Source of the DNA: Bradyrhizobium zhengyangense
GTDB lineage: Bacteria > Pseudomonadota > Alphaproteobacteria > Rhizobiales > Xanthobacteraceae
DNA: 64,000 nt
Direction: 5' to 3'
Assembly: GCF_022012435.1 (NCBI RefSeq)
Contig: NZ_JAKLUA010000002.1
Span: forward strand, 248,001-312,000
Shown here one piece after another: positions 15,725-23,346 of the stretch. Below the pieces are notes generated by a model that was not told where the DNA came from, did not search any database, and worked only from the letters and a program-made list of their open reading frames with translations. How positions within the stretch are numbered: the first letter of the stretch is position 1; every line of letters begins with the position of its first letter. The position numbers and the translations under genes are program-made.

Positions 15725-16144
15725 GTGGTCCTGAAAAGCGTTCCCTTTGCGGTTGCCATTGCCCTCGTGGTCGCAATGGGCGGAATCGCGCGCGCTGACG
15801 ACTACAAGCCTGACGAATATCTCGGTCTCGATCTCTCCAAGGCCGTGCTGTCGCCGAAGCGGCTCGGGCCCGAAACGCAATTTGCGCCTGTTGCGATGGA
15901 AGCGAAGGGCGGAAACGAGGCGCAAGCTCGTGTCGAGCCGGTCGACGTGCCGAAGAAAGTCGCGGCCGAACGCGTGCACGTCTCAGAGCCGAAGATCGCT
16001 CGCACCAAGAGCACACAGCCGCGCGGCGCCGCCCGCACCAGGCTCGCGCATCGTCACGGCAATCCGCTGGACGCGCAGGCGATGGACACGCGCATCCAGA
16101 CCTGGCCCTGCCGTTCCGGCGGCATCTGCAACTGGAAACACTGA
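15725..16144 (+). CDS. Secreted hypothetical protein (139 aa)
   Basis: GTG start with AGGAGG nine bases upstream. Residues 1-24 are a signal peptide ending GIARA; the mature part begins DDYKPDEYLGLDLSKAVLSP and continues Lys/Glu/Val-rich, then a basic Arg/His stretch, ending with two Cys in TWPCRSGGICNWKH. The end resembles secreted rhizobial proteins with a C-terminal CxxxGxC pair, probably a disulfide. No function assigned. Confidence 0.65.
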   Translation: MVLKSVPFAVAIALVVAMGGIARADDYKPDEYLGLDLSKAVLSPKRLGPETQFAPVAMEAKGGNEAQARVEPVDVPKKVAAERVHVSEPKIARTKSTQPRGAARTRLAHRHGNPLDAQAMDTRIQTWPCRSGGICNWKH

Positions 16145-16154
16145 CGCGCTTCTC

Positions 16155-16303
16155 TTCGCCTCTCCCCGCGTGCGGGGAGAGGCCGGAATGCGTGCGCAGC
16201 GCGGATTCCGGGTGAGGGGGACTCTCCGCGAGTCCAACTCCCAGCGTGATCGCGGATAGAGCCCCTCACCCCAACCCTCTCCCCGTAAGAACGGGGCGAG
16301 GGA
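16155..16303. repeat. Palindromic intergenic repeat (CTCTCCCC type)
   Basis: Between the secreted protein and phoD. CCTCTCCCCGC (16159-16169) pairs with GCGGGGAGAGG (16172-16182). GGTGAGGGG near 16212 pairs with CCCCTCACC near 16262. A third arm CCCTCTCCCCGT ... ACGGGGCGAGGG closes the element near 16301. This three-hairpin form is like the short non-coding palindromic elements scattered in rhizobial genomes. No gene is in the 294 bases around it. Confidence 0.7.
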
Positions 16304-16438
16304 GCACACGGCGGCTCGCGGCTGCATCCCGCCCGTCACCTCTCCGTCGCAAAACCGTAGGCCCGGAGTCAGGAAACCGTAAGCTCGTCGTCAAACGACG
16401 CAGGCACCTTCCGTCGCGATTCGACGAAGGTTTCCTTG

Positions 16439-18004
16439 ATGGCAACGCACCGCGCTTCGCGCGCATGGACCCGGCGACAGTTCCTGGTTCGCTCCACATC
16501 CTCTCTCGCCATCGCCTCGCTCGCAAAACCCGGCATCAGCCGCGCCGCCGATCGGCCGCAGATCGCGGGCGGCATCCAGTCCGGCGATATCTCGGACGGC
16601 TCGGCCGTGATCTGGGCGCGCGCCGACCGGCCCGCGCGGATGCAGGTGGAGTGTTCGACCGTCGAGAGCTTCAAGACCATCATCGCCTCAGTGTCACGCG
16701 ACGCTCTGCCGGATACAGACTTCACCGCAAAGCTCTTGCTCGACGACCTGCCGCCCGGGCAGGACATCTTCTATCGCGTGCGCTTCGACGACATCGCGAC
16801 CGGCATCGCCGGCGAAAGCCGCATCGGCCATTTCCGCACCGCGCCGGCCGCCGGCCAGTCGATTTCGTTCCTGTGGTCGGGCGACGTCGCGGGGCAGGGC
16901 TGGGGTATCGACATCTCGCGCGGCGGCTATCGCAGCTATCGCACCATGCTCGACAACAGACCGGATTTCTTCATTCACTCCGGCGATCACATCTATGCGG
17001 ACTGCACGATTCCCTCGGAGCAGAAGCTGCCGAACGGCGAGATCTGGCGCAACGTCGTGACCGAGGAGAAATCGGAGGTCGCGCACACGCTGGCGCAGTT
17101 CCGCGGCAACTACAAATACAATCATCTCGACGCGCATTTTCGCGCCTTCCACGCCGAGGTGCCGATGTTCGCGCAATGGGACGATCACGAGGTCACCAAC
17201 GACTGGTCGCCCAAGGGTAGCTATGACGAGGCGGGCTTTGAGGACGACGGCACGCCGCGCCTGGTCGCGCGCGCCCGCCGTGCCTTCTTCGACTTCATGC
17301 CGATCAGGGATCTCGGCCCGCGGCAGGGGCGGGTGTATCGCAAGATCGCCTACGGGCCGCTGCTCGACGTCTTCATGATCGACATGCGCAGCTATCGCGA
17401 CGACACCTGGAACAAGGGCGGCGATCATCGCGGCTGGATTCTCGGCGCCCAGCAGCTTGCCTGGCTGAAGCGCGAGCTCGCCGCCTCGCAGGCGACCTGG
17501 AAGGTGATTGCAGCCGATTTGCCGATCGGCCTGATCAGTCTCGATGCCGTCGCGCTCGGCGATGGGCCGCCTGACCGGCGCGAGCACGAGATCGCCGATC
17601 TGCTCGGCTCGATCAAGCGCGCCGGTGTCCGCAACATCGTCTGGCTCACCGCCGACATGCACTACACCGCCGCGCATTACTACGATCCGAACAAGGCGCA
17701 ATTCCAGGATTTCGAGCCGTTCTGGGAGTTCGTTTCCGGTCCGCTCCATGCCGGCACCTGGGGCCCCGGCGAGCTCGACAACACGTTCGGCCCCGTGGCG
17801 ATGTACCGGAATGGCTGTAGCGAAGCCCAGGGCGAGAATCTGGCGCCGTGTTTTGGCCTGCAATTCTTCGGCCGGGTCGACATCGATGGCGTGAGCGGCG
17901 TGATGACGGTGACCTTGAAGGACGTCGACAACCGTGATCTGTGGTCGGTCGACATCATGCCTCAACCGCAGGCGCGTCCCGCCGTGGTGGCGCAGCATTC
18001 GTAG
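16439..18004 (+). CDS. phoD: Alkaline phosphatase D (PhoD-type phosphodiesterase/phosphatase)
   Basis: 521 residues from ATG at 16439 (a TTG one codon earlier is less likely). A twin-arginine leader (WTRRQFLVRS) precedes a hydrophobic stretch, so it is exported folded. An N-terminal Fn3-like domain (ADRPQIAGGIQSGDISDGS, WARADRPARM) is followed by the PhoD metallophosphatase core: SGDHIYADC, AQWDDHEVTNDWS, MIDMRSYRDDTWN and TADMHYTAAHYY carry Asp, His and Asn ligands for Fe/Ca. PhoD hydrolyses phosphate mono- and diesters in the periplasm. No Pho box was identified in the repeat-rich region upstream. Confidence 0.9.
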   Translation: MATHRASRAWTRRQFLVRSTSSLAIASLAKPGISRAADRPQIAGGIQSGDISDGSAVIWARADRPARMQVECSTVESFKTIIASVSRDALPDTDFTAKLLLDDLPPGQDIFYRVRFDDIATGIAGESRIGHFRTAPAAGQSISFLWSGDVAGQGWGIDISRGGYRSYRTMLDNRPDFFIHSGDHIYADCTIPSEQKLPNGEIWRNVVTEEKSEVAHTLAQFRGNYKYNHLDAHFRAFHAEVPMFAQWDDHEVTNDWSPKGSYDEAGFEDDGTPRLVARARRAFFDFMPIRDLGPRQGRVYRKIAYGPLLDVFMIDMRSYRDDTWNKGGDHRGWILGAQQLAWLKRELAASQATWKVIAADLPIGLISLDAVALGDGPPDRREHEIADLLGSIKRAGVRNIVWLTADMHYTAAHYYDPNKAQFQDFEPFWEFVSGPLHAGTWGPGELDNTFGPVAMYRNGCSEAQGENLAPCFGLQFFGRVDIDGVSGVMTVTLKDVDNRDLWSVDIMPQPQARPAVVAQHS

Positions 18005-18152
18005 GGGCGCTAACCCGATCTTGATTGGCCGCCCCGCCCCAGCGGCGCTATAGTGCCCGTTCCCGCCACCTCTTTTCCCTCACCGAAGAGTCTGCTCACG
18101 CGGCATCGCCGCGCGCATCCGGCGGGCTGAAATGCCTCAGGGAGCCTGTTCA

Positions 18153-18971
18153 ATGGACAATCTGAAAACACAGGGCATCAGCATGCCCAAGCTCGGCCTC
18201 GGGACCTTCCGCATGCAGGGCGATGTCTGCCGCGAAGCGGTCGAGAGCGCACTGTCGATCGGCTACCGCCACATCGACACCGCAGAAATGTATGCCAACG
18301 AGGAGGCGATCGGCGCCGCGCTCGCCGCTAGCTCCGTGCCGCGCGGCGAGTTGCACATCACGACCAAGGTCTGGCACGAGAATCTCAGCCCGGATGCGAT
18401 CCGCCGCGCCTTCGACGCCAGCCTGAAGAAGCTCGGGCTCGACCATGTCGACCTCTATCTCGTGCACTGGCCGTCGAGATCGGCGAACTGGGGCGCGGTG
18501 TTCGAGACCTTGATGAAGCTGAAGGAGGAGGGGCGGACGCGGGCGATCGGCGTTGCCAATTTCACCACGGCGCTGCTCAAGATCGCGGTCGAGGACATCA
18601 AGGCGCCGATCGCCTGCAACCAGGTCGAATATCACGCGATGCTGGATCAATCGAAGGTGCTGGCCTATCTCAGGGCGAAGTCGATCCCGCTGGTTGCCTA
18701 TTGCCCGTTGGCGCAGGGGCGTTTTGCCACCGACCCGGTGCTCGCCGAGATCGGCGCCAAGCACAACGCGAGCGCGGCACAGGTCGCCTTGAAATGGCTG
18801 CTCGACCAGGACGGCGTCGCCGCGATCCCGAAGGCCTCACGCCGCGAGAGCCAGCAGGCCAATCTCGACGCGCTGAAGATCACGCTGGATGATGCCGATC
18901 GCAAGAAGATCGCCGCGCTGCCGAAGGACAGGCGCTGCGTCAATCCGGGTTTTGGGCCGGAGTGGGATTAG
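18153..18971 (+). CDS. Aldo/keto reductase
   Basis: 272 residues from ATG at 18153 (GGAG upstream). TIM-barrel with the AKR tetrad: Asp and Tyr in HIDTAEMYANE, Lys in ITTKVWHENL, His in LYLVHWPS. The NADPH site is the C-terminal AIPKASRRESQQANLDAL. Begins MDNLKTQGISMPKLGLGTFR, like the DkgA/DkgB group that reduces 2,5-diketogluconate and small aldehydes. Single gene; substrate not determined. Confidence 0.9.
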   Translation: MDNLKTQGISMPKLGLGTFRMQGDVCREAVESALSIGYRHIDTAEMYANEEAIGAALAASSVPRGELHITTKVWHENLSPDAIRRAFDASLKKLGLDHVDLYLVHWPSRSANWGAVFETLMKLKEEGRTRAIGVANFTTALLKIAVEDIKAPIACNQVEYHAMLDQSKVLAYLRAKSIPLVAYCPLAQGRFATDPVLAEIGAKHNASAAQVALKWLLDQDGVAAIPKASRRESQQANLDALKITLDDADRKKIAALPKDRRCVNPGFGPEWD

Positions 18972-19086
18972 GGCGTGTACCGATAAAGGCGCCGATGTCG
19001 GCTTTCGGGAGCAAGCAGAAATCCTATGCTTCATCAGAGCACTCCTGCTTGCGCCCCTGAGTGGACATCATCAGGGAGCGGGTCAA

Positions 19087-20844
19087 TTATGACAGCGCCT
19101 CAAGCTCCTCAACGCCGACAGGAGGCTTGCTTTGCCAGCCAACCATGTATGACCGTTCTGCCAGACCGTCCCGAACGCGAGCGATCTGCGTCCGCTCTCT
19201 CGCCAGCCGCGACCGCAGCAAGGGATCGTGAGGTCCCGAAGCGACGAGGCACTTGTTGATGACCCAACCAAATGGCTCGATACCGGCACGCCGCAGGTCT
19301 TGCTGAAGAGCAGCCGCCTCTGAAACTGGAGTTGTCTCTGGCAGAGTTACCAGGACCACCCGGGTGTGGGTGGGGTCCTGCAGCCTCATCAGCGGGGTAA
19401 CAATACGCCCCGGTCCGCTCGGTTCTAGTTGGCTTGTCATCTGGCGATGATAAGCGCCAGTCGCATCGAGCAGCAGTAGGGTGTGGCCTGTTGGAGCCGT
19501 ATCGAGGACCACAAAGGCGCTTCGCGCCTCCGCAACAACGTGCGAGAAGGCATGAAACACAGCGACTTCCTCAGTGCATGGCGAAGCCAGGTCCTCAAGC
19601 AGAAGCGCCTTGCCCTGCTCGTCTAGGTCGCGGCCACGGCTCGCCAGTATTTTTGCGACATAGCGTTCCGTCTCAACCCGGGGATCGATCCGATCCACCG
19701 TCAGGCCCGGCATCACGCCATCAACCACGAAATTGATATGGGCGGCCGGGTCTGTCGTGCTGAGGTGAACGGCGTGTCCGCGCTTGGCAAGTCCCACAGC
19801 GATGGCAGCGGCAATCGTCGTCTTACCGACGCCGCCCTTGCCCATGACCATGATGAGGCCATGCTTTCCTTGGGCGATGTCATCGACCAACCGGTCGAGG
19901 CCCGGCAAGTCGATCGGCTTGGCATCTTGTTCGGCGGCCTCATTCGGAGGCGGTGGATTGGATGGCGCCAACACCCGCCTGAGGGCCGTGAGGCCCACGA
20001 TGTCAAAACCGAACAATGGGATTTCGTCTCGCGGCAGTTTCGTCAGCGACGCTGGCATCGAGGCGAGAGCCTCGTCCTGCTCCTTCTCAAGGGCGACTGC
20101 CACAACATCAGTAGGGTCCGTGGCGTGAAAGCGTCCGTTCACAGCGAGAGTCTGGTTCGAGAGATTGAGCGCATCGAGTTCGCCCGAAGTTCGAGCCGCC
20201 TCGCGGATCGCGCTCCGATCGGCGCGGGTGACCAAGACAACGGTGGTCCGCTTGGGATCGCCCAACGCTTGAAGCGCCTGTCGAAATCGATCCTCCTGCA
20301 TCTTCAAACCTGAATGTGGGCCGAGACAGGATGCCCCACGGTCGTTGTCCTTCAGAAAGCCGGTCCATGCCTTGGGCAAGCTAAGAAGCCGCAACGTGTG
20401 GCCGGTCGGGGCCGTATCGAAAATGATATGGTCGAAACCCCCCATATCGCCATCCAGCAGGCCGACGAACTCGTCGAAGGCGGCTATTTCGGTCGTGCAA
20501 GCGCCGGAAAGTTGCTCGCGTACGGTCGATTTCTCCTCAGCAGTAACCGAGGGCCCTAGCTGTTCGAGCACGCGGGTTCGATAGTTTTCGGCTGCGGTCT
20601 CCGGGTCGATATTCATCGCGAAGAGCCCGGCCGCGTTCGGCACCGGCGCGGGACTATCTGTTAGCCTGACTTCCAGCATCTCGTCGAGGTTCGATGCAGG
20701 ATCGGTGCTGACGAGGAGGACACGCGATCCACGGTCGGCCAGACCGATGGCGGTAGCACAGGCCAGCGAGGTCTTGCCGACGCCGCCCTTGCCAGTAAAG
20801 AAGAGAAAGAATGTCGGAGCGTCTAGCGCGCGAAAGTGAAGCAT
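19087..20844 (-). CDS. arsA: ArsA-type arsenite/antimonite-stimulated ATPase, two-domain
   Basis: 585 residues from ATG at 20844. Two homologous halves, each with a deviant Walker A: GKGGVGKT at 18-25 and 335-342, each followed by an ArsA DTAPTGHTLRLL/DTAPTGHTLLLL signal. All three metalloid-binding cysteines of the classical pump ATPase are present in context: GACTTEIAAFDEF (Cys116), GASCLGP (Cys173) and SPCTEEVAVF (Cys423). In the known system ArsA energises the ArsB arsenite channel. Here no arsB, arsD, arsC or arsR is nearby; the only linked gene is a small CxxCxGTG protein upstream. It must serve a distant ArsB/Acr3 or another client. Confidence 0.9.
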   Translation of the reverse strand: MLHFRALDAPTFFLFFTGKGGVGKTSLACATAIGLADRGSRVLLVSTDPASNLDEMLEVRLTDSPAPVPNAAGLFAMNIDPETAAENYRTRVLEQLGPSVTAEEKSTVREQLSGACTTEIAAFDEFVGLLDGDMGGFDHIIFDTAPTGHTLRLLSLPKAWTGFLKDNDRGASCLGPHSGLKMQEDRFRQALQALGDPKRTTVVLVTRADRSAIREAARTSGELDALNLSNQTLAVNGRFHATDPTDVVAVALEKEQDEALASMPASLTKLPRDEIPLFGFDIVGLTALRRVLAPSNPPPPNEAAEQDAKPIDLPGLDRLVDDIAQGKHGLIMVMGKGGVGKTTIAAAIAVGLAKRGHAVHLSTTDPAAHINFVVDGVMPGLTVDRIDPRVETERYVAKILASRGRDLDEQGKALLLEDLASPCTEEVAVFHAFSHVVAEARSAFVVLDTAPTGHTLLLLDATGAYHRQMTSQLEPSGPGRIVTPLMRLQDPTHTRVVLVTLPETTPVSEAAALQQDLRRAGIEPFGWVINKCLVASGPHDPLLRSRLARERTQIARVRDGLAERSYMVGWQSKPPVGVEELEALS

Positions 20845-20927
20845 CAAAACTCGTACCTGGGTCGCATGCGGTTATGCGGGATGCCCCTTGTGGAAGTGGC
20901 GACCCGGGAATTGCATCGCGTCGAGCA

Positions 20928-21113
20928 CTACCCGACGCCCTGGATGATGATGCCGGTACCGTCGCAGCGTTCGCAAGCACTCTCTTTGCCAGTCACCTTG
21001 TCTGCCACTTTTCCGGTTCCCGCGCATTCGGGACAGAGGTCTTCGGCGGTACCTGGCGTTCCGGGTTCTGGATCATCGTCAGGGGTGTGCGGCCTCAGTG
21101 GATTCGATTTCAT
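20928..21113 (-). CDS. Small DnaJ-type zinc-knuckle protein (61 aa)
   Basis: ATG at 21111-21113 with GGGAGGG upstream; a longer in-frame form would lack a site. After a Pro/Asp-rich lead (HTPDDDPEPGTPG) come two CxxCxGTG knuckles, CPECAGTGKV and CERCDGTGII, the zinc-binding unit of the DnaJ cysteine-rich domain, here free-standing. Such mini-proteins may bind unfolded or metal-loaded proteins. It lies 83 bases upstream of arsA on the same strand and is probably cotranscribed. Confidence 0.75.
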   Translation of the reverse strand: MKSNPLRPHTPDDDPEPGTPGTAEDLCPECAGTGKVADKVTGKESACERCDGTGIIIQGVG

Positions 21114-21216
21114 GGTCGATGCCCTCCCCTTTTTGCTAGGGGCCGCCAATTAATAGGTCCGACACAAACCAGCGGATTGATCTAACTCAAAAACTTGCGG
21201 CATGCTTTCAACGCAA

Positions 21217-21244
21217 AGAAATGGCCCCGCGAGGGGCCATTTCC
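21217..21244 (-). terminator. Intrinsic terminator of the His-rich gene
   Basis: A perfect 10-bp stem AAATGGCCCC (21219-21228) / GGGGCCATTT (21233-21242) with a GCGA tetraloop. On the minus strand it is followed by CTTTG. It lies 15 bases beyond the His-rich gene's stop. Confidence 0.8.
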
Positions 21245-21258
21245 ATTTGCGTTGCGCA

Positions 21259-21474
21259 TTAGTACATGTGGTGATGGCCGTGCCTGATCACCACGACACG
21301 GTCGTGATGATGCCAGCCACGATGCCAGCCATTGTCGCGATGCTCGCGCATTTCGGCGCGGGCGCCGTAGCCGTGATGCTCGTGCCCGACCACGATGGTC
21401 TCGGCACTCGCCAGCGTCGGCGCCGCAACCGCAAGCGCACCCAAAGCGGCAACGACATAACCAAGCTTCTTCAT
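21259..21474 (-). CDS. Secreted histidine-rich small protein (71 aa)
   Basis: ATG at 21472-21474 with GGAGGAGG upstream. Signal peptide at residues 1-24 (ending TLASA), then about 47 residues with 14 His in pairs and runs: GHEHHGYG, WHRGWHHHDR, RHGHHHMY. Such a peptide could hold Ni, Zn or Cu in the periplasm, or be a stress-induced envelope peptide; this is inference from composition. A perfect GGAAC-N16-CGTT promoter lies 30 bases upstream and a strong terminator downstream, so it is a monocistronic, probably EcfG-dependent gene. Confidence 0.75.
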   Translation of the reverse strand: MKKLGYVVAALGALAVAAPTLASAETIVVGHEHHGYGARAEMREHRDNGWHRGWHHHDRVVVIRHGHHHMY

Positions 21475-21504
21475 GATGTCCTCCTCCAACGTAATGCAAT
21501 TGAG

Positions 21505-21529
21505 AACGGCGCATACGTTTGAACGTTCC
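21505..21529 (-). promoter_or_regulatory. Perfect EcfG-consensus promoter
   Basis: Minus strand: GGAAC (21529-21525), 16 bases, CGTT (21508-21505), an exact match to the alphaproteobacterial general-stress sigma consensus. Implied +1 near 21498, about 24 bases before the ATG at 21474. Confidence 0.75.
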
Positions 21530-21567
21530 GAAGGAACGGGAAGAGAATTCTGAATGGATGTTCAGGA

Positions 21568-22032
21568 TCAGGACGATTGCTGACTGCAGCGTTGCTGCGG
21601 AAGCGTCGGCGCGCCTGTCTTGACGTATTTGCCGTCCCTGATCGTGTACTCGCCGCGCTCGCTGCGATTGTAGATCGCGCGCAGGCTGCCGTCCTTCGCA
21701 AGCAGCAATCCGAATTGGCGGGTCTGATGCAGCGTGGGGAAGTAGACCATCAGGTTGAGCAGGCCTTCGGCATTGACGGTGGCGGACACGACCTCGTTCT
21801 CGTCCTTGGCGTCGCCGAAATCGCGCCGATACATCACCCGGCCATCCCCGCGGATTTCGTAAGTGAGCACCGCGCCCTTGTCGCGGTCGGGTCGGACAGC
21901 GCAATCGACCGCCCAGGAGCCGAGCAGGCCCCATTGCTCGACCGTCGCCGCGAGCGTTTCGGCACCCGCCAGCGAAGTGAATGCAATCCAAAGCACCGCC
22001 GCCGTGGTCCAGCGGCTCAAATAACGCATCAT
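21568..22032 (-). CDS. Secreted hypothetical protein (154 aa)
   Basis: Start at the ATGATG pair 22032/22029, which opens a signal peptide (residues 1-26, ending SLAGA); upstream in-frame codons would precede it with basic sequence. The mature part looks like a compact beta domain: EQWGLLGSWAVDCAVRPDRD, VLTYEIRGDGRVMYRRDFGD, LLLAKDGSLRAIYNRS, YTIRDGKYVKTG, with Cys42 and a C-terminal Cys possibly paired. The pattern recalls lipocalin-like envelope proteins of unknown function. Confidence 0.7.
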   Translation of the reverse strand: MMRYLSRWTTAAVLWIAFTSLAGAETLAATVEQWGLLGSWAVDCAVRPDRDKGAVLTYEIRGDGRVMYRRDFGDAKDENEVVSATVNAEGLLNLMVYFPTLHQTRQFGLLLAKDGSLRAIYNRSERGEYTIRDGKYVKTGAPTLPQQRCSQQSS

Positions 22033-22190
22033 GTCCCGAAAGGCCCCGCCTCGAACAATTCCAAAGTCTAGCATTCCCTTTGCGATCGTCCACGGCCGGC
22101 CCCAATCGCGCGCGAATTTGATCCGCGTCAATGAGGCCGTGCGTGCGGAGGGTAGGATAACGCTTCCCGAAGGCGAACGTGGTGAGAGCG

Positions 22191-22463
22191 ATGCTGAATC
22201 AAGTCATGGATTTCGCGGGTGAGGTGCTGCCGGGGAGCCGTGCCGCGCCGCCTTATTCCGAGACCGCGTTTCTGGCCGAGCTGGGCGAGCGCCTGAAGTC
22301 GTCGCGCGCCCGTTGCGAGCTGTCGCGCCGGGAGCTGGCCCGACGCTCCGGCATTTCGGAGCGCTATATCGCCCAGATCGAGGCCGGCAAGGGCAATGTC
22401 TCGATCGTCCTGTTGCTTCGGCTTGCCTCGGCAATCCACGGCAGCCAGCCTCAGGCAGCCTGA
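22191..22463 (+). CDS. XRE-family HTH protein resembling the N-terminal domain of BoxR/BzdR
   Basis: 90 residues. An HTH of XRE type occupies ~28-85: LGERLKSSRARCELSRRELA, RSGISERYIAQIEAGKGNVS, VLLLRLASAIHG. This is close in pattern to the DNA-binding domain of BoxR/BzdR aromatic-degradation regulators, which carry a shikimate-kinase-like effector domain after it. Here the frame stops at the domain end (SQPQAA), so it is either a natural HTH-only regulator or a truncated relic. An upstream GTG (22179) is possible. The next gene, an aromatic-ring dioxygenase 18 bases on, fits such a regulator. Confidence 0.7.
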   Translation: MLNQVMDFAGEVLPGSRAAPPYSETAFLAELGERLKSSRARCELSRRELARRSGISERYIAQIEAGKGNVSIVLLLRLASAIHGSQPQAA

Positions 22464-22481
22464 CACCTCGAGGTGACCGCT

Positions 22482-23336
22482 ATGGGCCAGCTCGTCCTCG
22501 CGGCCAAGGTCACCCATGTTCCTTCCCTGATGCTGTCGGAGATATCAGGCAGCCCGTTGCGCGCGGCGCGCGAGCCGGCGGTCGCGTCCCTGCGCGAGCT
22601 CGGGCGACGGGCGAGAGAGCGCGGCGTCACCTGCTTCGTGGTGTTCGACACCCATTGGCTCTCCAATTTCGGCTACCACATCAACGCCAATGAGCGGCAT
22701 CGCGGCGCGTTCACCAGCCACGAGGCGCCGCAGATGATCCAGGATCTGCGCTACGATCTGCCCGGTGATACCGACCTCGCCAAGGCGATCGCGGACAGGG
22801 CATTCGACGCAGATCTCAACGTGACCGCACACCAGGTCGCAAGCCTCGGGCTGGAATACGGCACCATCGTGCCAATGCACTACATGAACCCGGACGGCTT
22901 CGCGAAGGTGGTCTCCGTCGCCTCGCCGCTGTTCACGTCATTCGAGGAGAGCCGGCTGCTCGGCGAAGCCACGCGGCGGGCTATCGACCAATCCGGTGAA
23001 CGGGTCGCAATTCTCGCCAGCGGATCGCTCTCGCATCGGCTCTGGCCGAACAAGAAGCTGGGGCCCGAGGCATGGACGTCGGTTGCCAGCGAATTCAATC
23101 GTCAGGTCGATTTGCGCGTGCTCGAGCTATGGCAGGCCCGCCGCTATCGCGAGTTCCTGGATATGCTCCCGGACTACGCCACCAAATGCAATGGCGAGGG
23201 CGGCATGGCTGATACGATCATGCTGTTCGCCGCGCTCGGGTGGTACGATTATCGCGGGACGGCAGAACAATTGTGTGACTATTTCCCCTCGTCCGGAAGC
23301 GGCCAGGTTACCGTGGAATTCCACGTCGACACCTGA
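22482..23336 (+). CDS. hpaD: 3,4-dihydroxyphenylacetate (homoprotocatechuate) 2,3-dioxygenase, LigB type
   Basis: 284 residues from ATG at 22482 (GAGGTGA upstream). Closely follows the E. coli HpaD/HpcB plan in length and motif order: LAAKVTHVPSLMLSEISG, VVFDTHWLSNFGYHINANE, SLGLEYGTIVPMHYMN, ASGSLSHRLWPN, MLPDYATKCNGEGGMADT. His13 and His in DTHW plus Glu in the C-terminal half form the Fe(II) site of class III extradiol dioxygenases. It opens the ring of homoprotocatechuate. The other hpa genes are not adjacent, so the pathway must be completed elsewhere or the true substrate differs. Confidence 0.85.
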   Translation: MGQLVLAAKVTHVPSLMLSEISGSPLRAAREPAVASLRELGRRARERGVTCFVVFDTHWLSNFGYHINANERHRGAFTSHEAPQMIQDLRYDLPGDTDLAKAIADRAFDADLNVTAHQVASLGLEYGTIVPMHYMNPDGFAKVVSVASPLFTSFEESRLLGEATRRAIDQSGERVAILASGSLSHRLWPNKKLGPEAWTSVASEFNRQVDLRVLELWQARRYREFLDMLPDYATKCNGEGGMADTIMLFAALGWYDYRGTAEQLCDYFPSSGSGQVTVEFHVDT

Positions 23337-23346
23337 CACGCTGGCG

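Noticed and set aside
21182..21258. Small-RNA gene at the hairpin downstream of the His-rich gene
   Set aside because: A single terminator hairpin fully explains the structure.
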